Assembly (NCBI GenBank): GCA_024707365.1
Contig: JANPZV010000008.1
Span: 186,001-250,000, forward strand
Reading direction: 5' to 3'
Origin: Terricaulis sp.
GTDB taxonomy: Bacteria > Pseudomonadota > Alphaproteobacteria > Caulobacterales > Aquidulcibacteraceae
Length of the DNA: 64,000 bases
Shown: positions 19,161 through 27,297 of the stretch, one piece after another
How positions within the stretch are numbered: position 1 is the first letter of the stretch
Layout of the letters: every line of letters begins with the position of its first letter
The notes under the pieces: model-generated
What the model was told of the DNA's origin: nothing
Seen by the model: the letters and a program-made list of their open reading frames with translations, nothing else
Database searches by the model: none
Position numbers and translations under genes: made by a program

Positions 19161-19928
19161 TCAAATCACGTCGCCCGCGTCCACCATCAGCGCAGCGCCG
19201 GTGAGTGGGCATTCATCGGCCAGCAGCATCAGCATCAGCCCCGCGACATTGTCAGAACCGTAGCGGGCGATCGGCGCGCCCCGGCGCATCAGCGCTTCGC
19301 AGGCCGCGCGCTCGGAGCTGTAATCGCGCGCAAGCTGCTGAAAATTGGCCATATCGGCCCAGGCCGACAGGTGCGGGCCGCCAGGGGCGATGGCGTTGAC
19401 GCGGATATTGTTCGGCCCGCCCTCATGGGCGGCGGCGCGCACCAATTGCAGCAGCCCCGCTTTGGCGGCGGCCTCCGCGCCATCGGCCTCAAGCGGCAGC
19501 GCGGACGCGGCGAGGATGATCGCCCCGCCTTGGGTGTTTTCGCCGATCAGATCCATCGCCGCGCGCAGCCCGTGATAGGCGGCGCTGAGATCGGCCTCGG
19601 CGCTGGTGCGCCAGTCCACCAATTCGCTGTCGGGGGGCGGGCGCGGCGCGGCGGTGACGATGGCCCAATCGATGCGGCCATATTGCGCTTGGATAAAATT
19701 GCGCGCGTCCGCCCAGCGCCCCGGATCGCTGGTGTCGATGGCGAGGGTGGAGACGCGCTCGGGCGGCTGCGTCAGCGCATCGGCGGCGCGATCGAGCGCG
19801 TCGGCATCGGCGTCCACCAGGATCAGCCCGCCCTCGGAGCGGCGCGAGAGCAGGCGCGCGCAGCCTGCGCCCAGCGGGGTGGCCGCGCCGCTGATCAGCG
19901 TGATGGGGTTGAGGCGATGGGGCTCCAT
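19161..19928 (-). CDS. Short-chain dehydrogenase/reductase-like protein lacking the catalytic Tyr
   Basis: A 255-residue Rossmann protein starting at MEPHRLNPITLISGAATPLG; an earlier in-frame start at 19973-20003 adds an unlikely Arg-rich stretch. The nucleotide-binding motif SGAATPLGAG and the NNIRVNAIAPGG element are SDR-like, and the end LADECPLTGAALMVDAGDVI is the usual C-terminus. The active site is unusual: the Y-x-x-x-K motif reads EAAAK, so the catalytic Tyr is Glu while the Lys remains, and the Ser is in ILAASAL. It may therefore bind nucleotide without normal reductase activity. It is divergent from the NUDIX gene, 73 bp away. Confidence 0.8.
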   Translation of the reverse strand: MEPHRLNPITLISGAATPLGAGCARLLSRRSEGGLILVDADADALDRAADALTQPPERVSTLAIDTSDPGRWADARNFIQAQYGRIDWAIVTAAPRPPPDSELVDWRTSAEADLSAAYHGLRAAMDLIGENTQGGAIILAASALPLEADGAEAAAKAGLLQLVRAAAHEGGPNNIRVNAIAPGGPHLSAWADMANFQQLARDYSSERAACEALMRRGAPIARYGSDNVAGLMLMLLADECPLTGAALMVDAGDVI

Positions 19929-20001
19929 GCTTGCTTTAGGCCATGGCCGCCGCGCCGGTTCAACTCGCCAGCGGCGCGGGCGCGCGCTATATCGCGCAGC
20001 C

Positions 20002-20460
20002 ATGACCCGCTTTGCGCTGCAATTTGGCCAGACACAGCCCGGCCTTACCTATATCGAGCGCATCAGCGCCTATGGCGTGTGCGCGCGCGGCGAAGCCAAC
20101 ATCGCCATCGCCCAGATCGGGCGCGCGCCCTCAGCTGAATATGATCTGCCCGGCGGCGGCGTAGAATCCGATGAGGACGAGGCCGCGGCTTTGATGCGCG
20201 AGTTCGAGGAAGAAACCGGCCTCACGGTTTGGCCCACGCGCGTGCTGGGCCGCGCCGGCCAGTTCTGGCTACACAAAAGCGAGCCGCGCAATTCGCTCTG
20301 CACGTTTTATGAGGTGGAGCTTTCCGCCAGCGACGGCGCCCCGAGCGAGCCCGATCACACCCTGGTGTGGATGCCGCCGACAGACGCGCTCAGCAAACTG
20401 CGCCACGAAGCCCATGCCTGGGCCGTGCTGCATTGGATGCGGGCGCGCCGCAGCCGCTAA
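20002..20460 (+). CDS. NUDIX hydrolase
   Basis: A 152-residue protein. The NUDIX box reads GGGVESDEDEAAALMREFEEETG near residues 51-73, matching G-x5-E-x7-R-E-x2-E-E-x-G with the Mg2+-binding glutamates intact. Such enzymes hydrolyse nucleoside diphosphates linked to another group, often for housekeeping of damaged or signalling nucleotides; substrate unknown. The C-terminus EAHAWAVLHWMRARRSR is helical. The start ATG at 20002 is the only Met before the domain. Confidence 0.85.
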   Translation: MTRFALQFGQTQPGLTYIERISAYGVCARGEANIAIAQIGRAPSAEYDLPGGGVESDEDEAAALMREFEEETGLTVWPTRVLGRAGQFWLHKSEPRNSLCTFYEVELSASDGAPSEPDHTLVWMPPTDALSKLRHEAHAWAVLHWMRARRSR

Positions 20461-20467
20461 ACGCGCT

Positions 20468-21241
20468 TTAAGTGTCGTCATCCCCGCGCAGCGGGTTGAG
20501 CGCGGCGAGGCGCTGCAGCAGCGTGCGCTCGGCCAAAGCGGGCGCTTCGCCCAGCGGCTCCACCAGATAATCGGCGAGCGGGCCATACGCGGCCGAAACC
20601 CGCATCCGCGCGGGCAGGGCCATGGGCGCGTCGATATCTTCGGCCGAGGGCGGCTCGATAAAGCGCAGCGCCCCGCCAACGCCGCCGGCGATGTGCTCCG
20701 GCAGCGGGGCGAAGGCGTAATCGGTTTCATCCGCCGTAGGCTCAAACGCCACTTGCGGGGGCGGCGGCTCCTCGGCCCGCAGCACCAGCGCCCCGGTGAC
20801 GGCGCAGGCGCTCAGCACGCCCAAAGCGGCGGCGGCCCGCAGCGGCGGCTGCCTGACGGCCGGCTCCCACGCGGCCGCAGCCAGGCGCAGCCGATCCTTA
20901 AGCGCGTGCCAGGCCTTGCCGCCGCGCTCGCCGCGCCAGGCGGTGAAATCGAGCACCGGCGCGCGGCGCGTGCAGGCCGGGCGGACGCCGCCACGGGTCA
21001 GCTCCACCAGCCGCGCCGGTTCGATCGCATTGGCCCATTCGCGCATATAATGCGCGCCCGGCGCCTCTTTCGACCAGATCAGCAGCACCACTTCTTTCGC
21101 GGTGCGGGCCTCGGGCAATTCCGCCAGAGATTGCCGCCCGCGCGAGAGGCGCACATCATGCTGTTCAGCCGCGAGCAGACGCATCAGCGTGTCGGCCAGA
21201 TCGGCCGCGTCGAAACTGCAAACGATGCGAATACTTGTCAT
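20468..21241 (-). CDS. TIR-like domain protein with one membrane anchor
   Basis: A 257-residue protein. The first ~85 residues have the shape of a TIR or SEFIR domain: IRIVCSFDAADLADTLMRLL (strand A and helix A), EQHDVRLSRGRQSLAELPEA, VVLLIWSKEAPGAHYMREWA (strand and box-3-like segment with an aromatic-rich REW). A hydrophobic helix AAAALGVLSACAVTGALVL lies near 137-155, followed by a Pro- and acid-rich tail of about 100 residues. This suggests a cytoplasmic sensor tethered to the membrane. Whether it has the NADase glutamate of TIR effectors is unclear. The assignment rests on pattern, not on a search. Confidence 0.5.
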   Translation of the reverse strand: MTSIRIVCSFDAADLADTLMRLLAAEQHDVRLSRGRQSLAELPEARTAKEVVLLIWSKEAPGAHYMREWANAIEPARLVELTRGGVRPACTRRAPVLDFTAWRGERGGKAWHALKDRLRLAAAAWEPAVRQPPLRAAAALGVLSACAVTGALVLRAEEPPPPQVAFEPTADETDYAFAPLPEHIAGGVGGALRFIEPPSAEDIDAPMALPARMRVSAAYGPLADYLVEPLGEAPALAERTLLQRLAALNPLRGDDDT

Positions 21242-21476
21242 GAAATGTGGCTAGCTTGCGTGATGGGCAGTCTTGCTATCACACCGCTGGCGCGGCGGCG
21301 CGCGGGGGCGGCAGCCTGCTGTGAGTAACGCGCAATTTTAATCTCGGCTGTGTGCGTGCGCCATCAGGCGCGCGGGGGCGGGATTGCTTTGATGTCATCT
21401 TGTTTGTTCCGGCGCCGATTAGGCCCTAAACTCCGCTCAGCGCCCCGCAGATGGGTGCAAGCGGGGAGAAGCAGCG

Positions 21477-21776
21477 ATGGAAACATTCTTGCCTTATCTG
21501 GTTCAGGCGCTTGGCGGCGCCGTTGGCGGCAACATATTCGGCGCGATCACGCGCGGCGGCGGCGGCGTGGTGGGGCGCACCTTGCTTGGCGCCATCGGCG
21601 GGGTGGGGCTCGCCTTCACCGCCGGGCAGGTCGAGGCGATCGGCAATCTCACCGCAACTTGGGGCAATCTGCTCGAGGGCGAAAACGGCGCCCACCTCGC
21701 CAATCTGATCACCGGGGCCGCCGGCGGCGGGGTGGTGGGGCTGATCACCGGCCTGTTGATCCGCCCGCGCTATTAA
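21477..21776 (+). CDS. Small Gly-rich membrane protein
   Basis: A 99-residue protein whose sequence is dominated by Gly, Ala and Leu. METFLPYLVQALGGAVGGN begins it, GRTLLGAIGGVGLAFTAGQ and ANLITGAAGGGVVGLITGLL are two membrane-spanning candidates, and it ends LIRPRY. It resembles many small alphaproteobacterial membrane proteins without known function. GGGGAGAAGC before the ATG is a good ribosome site. Its stop overlaps the end of the convergent serine hydrolase gene. Confidence 0.65.
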   Translation: METFLPYLVQALGGAVGGNIFGAITRGGGGVVGRTLLGAIGGVGLAFTAGQVEAIGNLTATWGNLLEGENGAHLANLITGAAGGGVVGLITGLLIRPRY

Positions 21777-22772
21777 AGATCGCGCCAGAGCAAAGTGAGA
21801 AATTGCGCGTCCGACCAGCGGGCGGTGTTTTCCCGCGCTTGCCGCGCCACGATCAGCCCGGCGCTGGGGATGATATAAAGCCGCTGCCCGCCTTCGCCAG
21901 CGGCCATGGCGAGGTCCGCTGGGGCCGGGTGGTTTGTGCGCCAGATGTCCGATTCCACCGGCGGATCGCGCCGCTCTTCGTGGGCGAGCCAAAGCCCCAT
22001 CGCCGCGCGCGGCTCAATGAAGGAGGCGCGCAGCGCTTCCGGAAAGCGTGGCCGCATCGGCCAATTGCCGCGCCCGCCACACCCCGCCGCGCCGGATCAG
22101 CTCACCCGCCTGCGCCCAGCCGCGCGCCGAGGCCAGCACGCCATCGTCAAACCGCGCCGCGCCGCTTGCGTCCCGCGCCCAGCCGATCGGCACGCAGCCG
22201 ATGGGCAAAAGCGTGCGCGTGGTGAGCCAGCGCGCCGGATCGCTTTCCTTATTCGCCGCCATCAGCTTGCGGCGCGCGATTTCCACAAACAGCATCGATG
22301 CGCACGCATCGGCGGAGAAACTTTGCCCTAAGACAGCGTTGGGCTCGAGCGCCAACGCCGCGCTCAGCGTCTCTGCGCCGCGGCCCGGAAAGGCCATGCC
22401 GCTGGTGCCGTTCAGCAGCGCGCGGATCGAAATCGCCGCCTTGCGGGGATTTTCGGCCCATTCGCTGAGCGTCAGCATCGCCGGCTCATCCAGATTGAGC
22501 AGGCGATCCTGCGCGAGCGATGCGGCCAGCAAGGGCAGAAACAGCCGCGAGCCGCCGCGCAGCGGCCAGCGCGCATCCGGCTCCGCGCCGGGATAATCCT
22601 CCCCCAGCACCACCCCATGCCGCGCGACGAGAAGCGCCGTCCCGCCCCGTTCGGAGGAATAGCGCGCCGCGTCGTAAAAGCGCGGGATGGCTTGGGCTTG
22701 CGCCACCCGCTGGGCGGATGCGCTCAGCACGCTGCTCGCGGCGGCGGCGGTCAGGAAGGCGCGGCGATTCAT
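21773..22772 (-). CDS. Serine-hydrolase-like protein of the beta-lactamase fold, possibly inactive (one frameshift)
   Basis: Repaired length ~332 residues. MNRRAFLTAAAASSVLSASA is a twin-arginine-like or Sec signal, so the protein is exported. The fold resembles class C beta-lactamases/esterases: GGSRLFLPLLAASLAQDRLL, LLNLDEPAM, then ISIRALLNGTSGMAFPG. The catalytic S-x-x-K is read as SRLF, so the Lys is missing and activity is doubtful. An extra T near 22043 breaks the frame; DAATL joins to PEALRASFIEPRAAM and continues to FLTLLWRDL. It is divergent from the lipocalin gene. Confidence 0.7.
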
Positions 22773-22834
22773 CGAGACTCCCATTCCATACTCCCCAAAT
22801 GGAACCAAGCCGGCAAGCTGCGCGTTGGCCCCGC

Positions 22835-23332
22835 ATGCGCGTGTTTCTTTTCGCCGCGGCGCTTGTTCTCAGCGCCTGCGCGCCCCAGCCTGTTTACCGC
22901 ACGATCGAGGCGGCTTTGCCGGTCGCCCAAGTGGAGATCGAGCCGTACCTTGGGCTTTGGCATGAGCAGGCGCGCTTGCCCAATCAGTTTGAGCAGGGCT
23001 GCGCCCGCGCCACCGCGGAATATGGCTTGCGCGAAGATGGGCTGATTTCGGTTTTGAACACCTGCTTTGCGCCCGACGGCGCATCGCGCGATGCGCGCGC
23101 CCGTGCGCGGGTGGTGGGAGAGGGTGGGGAAGGCAAGCTCAAGGTTTCGTTCTTCTGGCCGTTCTGGGCCGATTATTGGGTGGTGGAACGCGCCGATGAC
23201 TATACTTGGAGCATCGTCTCCGAGCCGGAAGGGCGCTATTTGTGGATCCTCACCCGCGCCGAAGAGATCACCCCGGCGGAGCGCGCGGCGTTCGAGGGCG
23301 CGCGTGCGCGCCATCGGCTATCGGCCCGCTGA
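22835..23332 (+). CDS. Lipocalin family lipoprotein (Blc-like)
   Basis: A 165-residue protein starting at MRVFLFAAALVLSACAPQPV, a lipoprotein signal with lipobox LSAC, so it is lipidated and probably in the outer membrane. The lipocalin signature G-x-W appears as YLGLWHEQARLPNQFEQGC, then SFFWPFWADYWVVERADDY and RYLWILTRAEEI as in bacterial Blc. Such lipocalins bind lysophospholipids or other hydrophobic ligands. A Cys pair (QGCARA and LNTCFAP) could form the usual disulfide. Confidence 0.85.
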   Translation: MRVFLFAAALVLSACAPQPVYRTIEAALPVAQVEIEPYLGLWHEQARLPNQFEQGCARATAEYGLREDGLISVLNTCFAPDGASRDARARARVVGEGGEGKLKVSFFWPFWADYWVVERADDYTWSIVSEPEGRYLWILTRAEEITPAERAAFEGARARHRLSAR

Positions 23333-23361
23333 TCTTATTTGGGCTTCGTGACGCGCCGCGC

Positions 23362-23646
23362 TTAAGGCGCGTGATCGATGATCTTTGGCTCCGGCGCGGG
23401 CGGCTTGATCGGGCGCGGCTTCGGGTGCGGCGCGGTCGTGGCTTTGTGGATCGAGTAGCGCAGGAAGGACATAAGCCCCCCGCCCGTGGCCATGCCGAAC
23501 AGATAAACCAGCGCAATCAGGATCGCGAGCGGGGCGGTAAGCTCAAGCCCGGCGAAGCCCACGGTGACGGATTGAAAATTCATCAGCGCAAATGCGCCAA
23601 CGAGAACGACAAACAGCAGCAGAACAATCAAAAACACAATGCGCAT
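23362..23646 (-). CDS. LapA / DUF1049 family membrane protein
   Basis: A 94-residue protein with two membrane helices, MRIVFLIVLLLFVVLVGAFA and PLAILIALVYLFGMATGG, connected by MNFQSVTVGFAGLEL, the typical LapA (YciS) arrangement. The C-terminus is cytoplasmic and Pro-rich (APHPKPRPIKPPAPEPK). Family members help assemble or regulate lipopolysaccharide synthesis in enterobacteria; here that role is inferred only. It lies 30 bp beyond the lipocalin stop on the opposite strand. Confidence 0.82.
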   Translation of the reverse strand: MRIVFLIVLLLFVVLVGAFALMNFQSVTVGFAGLELTAPLAILIALVYLFGMATGGGLMSFLRYSIHKATTAPHPKPRPIKPPAPEPKIIDHAP

Positions 23647-23737
23647 GGCGGGCGCTCTTTCTCACGATCGGCGGGCCAAATTTAGGCTTTGGCTGTGATC
23701 GCGCCAAGCCGCGCCCAAATTCGCTTGTTTGGCGCGC

Positions 23738-23765
23738 TTAAAGCAACGGACTTCCCGACGCTTTA
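23738..23765. repeat. 28-bp deletion derivative of the double-hairpin element
   Basis: TTAAAGCAACGGACTT joined to CCCGACGCTTTA reproduces the left 16 bases of the element at 57020 and the right 12 bases of the element at 348-513, with the ~140 bp between them absent. As in the full copies, its right end forms a stop codon: TTA at 23763-23765 is the TAA of the VWA-protein gene on the minus strand. Confidence 0.7.
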
Positions 23766-24939
23766 GCGGCTCAACTCCCGCATCGCGCCGTCCAGGCCCT
23801 CGATGGTCAGCGGAAACATGCGGTTTGGGCCGATAATGTCTTGCACCAGCTGGATTGAAGCGGTGTGGCCCCAATGCGCCTTTGGCGTGGGATTGAGCCA
23901 CACCAGGCGCTCATACACATCAGCCACGCGCTTAAGCCACACAGCGCCCGCTTCTTCGTTCCAATGCTCAACGCTGCCGCCTGGATAGGTGATCTCATAC
24001 GGGCTCATCGTGGCGTCGCCCACGAACACGATGCGATAATCGGAGGGGAATTTGTGCAGCACGTCCCAGGTGAGGGTTTTCTCATCGTGGCGGCGGCGAT
24101 TATCCTTCCATACGCCTTCATAAAGGCAATTGTGGAAATAGAAGAATTCAAGGCTCTTGAATTCGGTGCGCGCGGCGGAAAACAATTCCTCGCACAGCTT
24201 GATATGCGCATCCATCGAGCCGCCAATATCCAAAAACAGCAGCACCTTCACCGCATTGCGCCGCTCAGGCCGCAGCACGATGTCGAGATAGCCTTCGCGC
24301 GCGCTCTTGCTGATGGTGCCGTCAAGATCAAGCTCATCGGGCGCGCCGGTGCGGGCGAATTTGCGCAGCCGCCGCAAGGCCACTTTGATGTTGCGCACGC
24401 CGAGTTCGACGGAATCGTCGAGGTTTTTGTATTCGCGCTTATCCCAAACCTTGACCGCGCGGCCTTGCCCGCCTTCGCCGCCGATGCGCACGCCTTCGGG
24501 ATTGTAGCCTGAATTGCCGAACGGGGATGTGCCGCCCGTGCCGATCCATTTATTGCCGCCCTGGTGGCGCTCTTTTTTGTTCTTCGAGCCGCTGCTTGAG
24601 CGTCTCCATCAATTTGTCCCAGCCGCCGAGCGCTTCAATCTGGGCTTTTTCTTCTTCGCTCAGGAATTTTTGCGAGAGGGCTTTGAGCCAATCATCCGGG
24701 ATCGCCGCATCCACCGCCTCGCCGGTGTTTTCGATGCCCTTGAACACTTGGCCGAACACGCGGTCGAACTTATCGAGGTGGCGCTCATCCTTCACCAGCG
24801 CCGTGCGTGAGAGATAGTAAAACTCCTCCACGCGCATCTCGATCGCCTGTTTCTCCAGCGCTTCGACCAGCACCAGATATTCCTTGAGGGAGACAGGCAC
24901 GCGCGCGGCGCGGAGTTCGGTGAAAAAGCGTTGAAACAC
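23763..24939 (-). CDS. CoxE-like VWA domain protein (one frameshift)
   Basis: Repaired length ~391 residues. The N-terminus MFQRFFTELRAARVPVSLKE and the helical YYLSRTALVKDERHLDKFDRV segment are usual for CoxE-like proteins. The VWA domain shows a MIDAS-like VLLFLDIGGSMDAHIK (DxGxS) near residue 220, then FVGDATMSPYEI with the third metal ligand. Near 24575 an extra A in a run of six separates LEEQK from ERHQGGNKW. In other bacteria CoxE works with a MoxR-type ATPase as a metal-insertion or folding chaperone; the MoxR ATPase is at 26320-27174, three genes upstream on the same strand. Confidence 0.82.
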
Positions 24940-24977
24940 GGGACGTTTGTAGCGGCGCCGGCAAAAGGCGCAACCTC

Positions 24978-25084
24978 GGAGCGCCGGCTTCCAGCCGGCA
25001 TGCTTCGATGGTGATTGCGCGCCACGAGGTCGCCTGAACAGCGCCTGATTGAAAAAGTGTATGCCGGCTGGAAGCCGGCGCTCC
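24978..25084. repeat. Inverted pair of a dispersed GC-rich palindromic repeat
   Basis: GGAGCGCCGGCTTCCAGCCG...CAT at 24978-25001 is repeated exactly as its reverse complement at 25061-25084, with 59 bp between. Each 24-bp unit also contains its own GCCGGC/GCCGGC self-complementarity. The whole could fold into a long hairpin in the gap between the peptidase and the VWA gene. The same repeat family appears inside the glycine riboswitch at 59386-59431. Confidence 0.85.
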
Positions 25085-25093
25085 GCTTTAGAG

Positions 25094-25675
25094 TTACGGC
25101 AAAACCCGCGCGCCGCGCTGCGCCAAATCGCGCAAGCGCGGTGTGGGATCGATCACGCCCGCGGGTTGCGGGGCGCCGTGCGGCCAGGAGCGGTTGCGGG
25201 CAACGCCCGGCGCATACGTCTCAAAGTGCAATTGCGCCGTATCGCTCACAATGGCGATGCGCTGCCCGGCCGTGACCGCATCGCCCACGCTGACGCGCGC
25301 GGGCGCGCGCACCTCGCCATAATTGGCCACATAGCCGGCGTGCGCGATGAGGAGGGCGTAGCTCATCTCCCCGGTGCGTGCGCGCAGGAACGGGTAAAAG
25401 CCCGCCGCCACGCCATCCTCGATCGCAATCACCGCATCGCCGGCATGCGCGAAGAGATCGACGCCCACATGATGCCGCGAAGGATTCTCCAGCCGCGAGA
25501 CCGGCCGGCTGGCGCCGAAACAGCGCAGCCGCACGCAGGAGGGCTGCGCCGAAATCACGTTCCAATCGGGGTGATTGGTGATGACGGGCCAATAAAGCGC
25601 GGGCGTTTCTGCGCGCGCCGAAACGGCGAGCGCAGAAACGGCGAAGCCAGCCAGCATGGTGCGGCGCGTCTGCAT
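25094..25675 (-). CDS. M23 (LytM-like) metallopeptidase-domain protein
   Basis: A 193-residue protein with an N-terminal signal MQTRRTMLAGFAVSALAVSARA. The LytM/M23 core is present: RHHVGVDLFAHAGDAVIAIEDG near 70-90, with H-x3-D, then GYVANYGEV and AQLHFETYAP, where the H-x-H is reduced to LHFE; the family usually has H-x-H here. The first ligand HxxxD is retained, so the zinc site may be partial. It would act on peptidoglycan or as an activator of such enzymes in the periplasm. It ends LRDLAQRGARVLP. Confidence 0.72.
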   Translation of the reverse strand: MQTRRTMLAGFAVSALAVSARAETPALYWPVITNHPDWNVISAQPSCVRLRCFGASRPVSRLENPSRHHVGVDLFAHAGDAVIAIEDGVAAGFYPFLRARTGEMSYALLIAHAGYVANYGEVRAPARVSVGDAVTAGQRIAIVSDTAQLHFETYAPGVARNRSWPHGAPQPAGVIDPTPRLRDLAQRGARVLP

Positions 25676-25716
25676 GGACTATATCGGCTCCAAAAAAGGG
25701 GCGCGCGTGTGGCCGG

Positions 25717-26316
25717 CTAAGGCAAGAGATCGGCGTTGATGGACGCATCGACCGCGCGCTTGGGGCGCACCGGATGGGGCAGGAGGCTGAACGCGGCGCG
25801 GGCGCTGGGGCGCATGTCGATGGCGGTTTGGCCGAGGCGCTTTTCTTCCCACACCTGATCGAATTGGCGCTGATAATAGCCGAACTCGGCATCCTGCAGC
25901 TTCTTCAACTCCTGGTCGTTGAGCAATTTCTCGACCGAAGCGGCGTTCACATAGGCGAAGCTGCGCAGCCGCGCGGCGAGGACAGAGGCGCGCTTGTGGC
26001 CGTCCGCCTCCAGCTCCCATTGGATGCGCTCCACCGCGCGCCAGAAATCGATCGCCTTGGCGTGCGTGAGGCGCAGGCCGCGCGGGGAGGCGGCGCGGAT
26101 TTCCTTGTGGTCGATCAGCCGCGCCAATTCGCGCACGATTTCGCTGTAGCGCGAATAGCGGTTGAATACGAGCGAGGTGTAGATCGAGATCGCCGCCCCG
26201 ATGACGATCGAGAGGACCGTCCAGAACATATTGTCCGAAACGGTGAGGCCCATGAAGCGCACGAAGCTCTCGCCGCCGCGCGCGGCCGTGGATGTGGCCA
26301 AGAGGATCGGCGACAT
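25717..26316 (-). CDS. Membrane-anchored protein of unknown function
   Basis: A 199-residue protein. A single hydrophobic helix near residues 30-50 (TVLSIVIGAAISIYTSLVFN) is followed by helical, charged sequence (EIVRELARLIDHKEIRAASP, FWRAVERIQWELEADGHK). The C-terminus is basic. No family is recognised. The gene lies between the MoxR ATPase (4 bp gap) and the M23 protein on the same strand, so the four genes 23763-27174 could form one operon. Confidence 0.6.
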   Translation of the reverse strand: MSPILLATSTAARGGESFVRFMGLTVSDNMFWTVLSIVIGAAISIYTSLVFNRYSRYSEIVRELARLIDHKEIRAASPRGLRLTHAKAIDFWRAVERIQWELEADGHKRASVLAARLRSFAYVNAASVEKLLNDQELKKLQDAEFGYYQRQFDQVWEEKRLGQTAIDMRPSARAAFSLLPHPVRPKRAVDASINADLLP

Positions 26317-26319
26317 GGG

Positions 26320-27174
26320 TTATTGCCCGCCCCGCTGCTCGCGCCGCGCCAGAAACGCCAGGCGCTCGAACAATTGCACGTCCGCTTCGTTCTTTAGCAG
26401 CGCCCCCGCCATGGGCGGGATCAGCTTGCCCGGCTCGCGCTGTTTCAGCGTTTCGGGGTCGATGTCATCGGTCAGCAGCAATTTGAGCCAATCGATCAGC
26501 TCGCTCGTGCTCGGCTTTTTCTTGAGGCCGGGGACTTTGCGCAGATCATAGAAGATGCGCAGCGCTTCGTTCACCAGCCGGGTTTTCACGCCCGGATAAT
26601 GCGCTTCGATGATCGCGCGCATGGTTTCATCATCGGGGAAACGGATGAAATGGAAGAAGCAGCGGCGCAGGAAGGCGTCCGGCAATTCCTTTTCATTGTT
26701 GGAGGTGATGATGATGATCGGGCGCTGCTTGGCCTTGATGGTGCGGTCAAGCTCGTAGCAATAAAATTCCATGCGATCGAGCTCTTGCAAAAGATCGTTC
26801 GGGAATTCGATGTCGGCCTTATCGATTTCATCGATCAGCAGAATGGGGCGCTGCTCGCTCTCGAACGCTTCCCACAATTTGCCGCGCTTGATGTAGTTGG
26901 AAATATCGGCCGCGCGCGCATCGCCCAGCTGGCTGTCGCGCAGGCGCATCACCGCATCGTACTCGTAGAGCCCTTGGACGGCCTTGGTGGTGGATTTGAT
27001 GTGCCACTCGATCAGCGGCGCGCCCAGCGCCTTGGCCGCCTCGATCGCCAGCATGGTTTTGCCGGTGCCCGGCTCGCCCTTGACCAGCAGCGGCCGCTCC
27101 AGCGTGATCGCGGCGTTGACGGCGACTTTGAGGTCTTCCGTAGCGATATAGTCTTTCGTGCCGTCGAACCGCAT
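26320..27174 (-). CDS. MoxR-family AAA+ ATPase
   Basis: A 284-residue AAA+ protein starting at MRFDGTKDYIATEDLKVAVN. Walker A is LLVKGEPGTGKTMLAIEA near 33-40, Walker B LLIDEIDKADIEFPNDLL near 108-118, sensor 1 IIIITSNNEKELPDAFLRR and the arginine-finger region FFHFIRFPDDETM. MoxR ATPases act as chaperones that help assemble metal cofactors or activate oxidoreductases, commonly with a CoxE/VWA partner, present here at 23763-24939. An upstream in-frame start at 27204 is possible but less typical. Confidence 0.9.
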   Translation of the reverse strand: MRFDGTKDYIATEDLKVAVNAAITLERPLLVKGEPGTGKTMLAIEAAKALGAPLIEWHIKSTTKAVQGLYEYDAVMRLRDSQLGDARAADISNYIKRGKLWEAFESEQRPILLIDEIDKADIEFPNDLLQELDRMEFYCYELDRTIKAKQRPIIIITSNNEKELPDAFLRRCFFHFIRFPDDETMRAIIEAHYPGVKTRLVNEALRIFYDLRKVPGLKKKPSTSELIDWLKLLLTDDIDPETLKQREPGKLIPPMAGALLKNEADVQLFERLAFLARREQRGGQ

Positions 27175-27297
27175 GCCTGCTCCACCTGTGTTTCGCACCA
27201 GCAATAAGCGCTACGGCGCTGCCGGCGCAATATGTCGTTAACCTTCGGCGGCGACTCTTAAGCGTGTTGGACTCCCAGAATCGGGAGGTGAGGGCTC

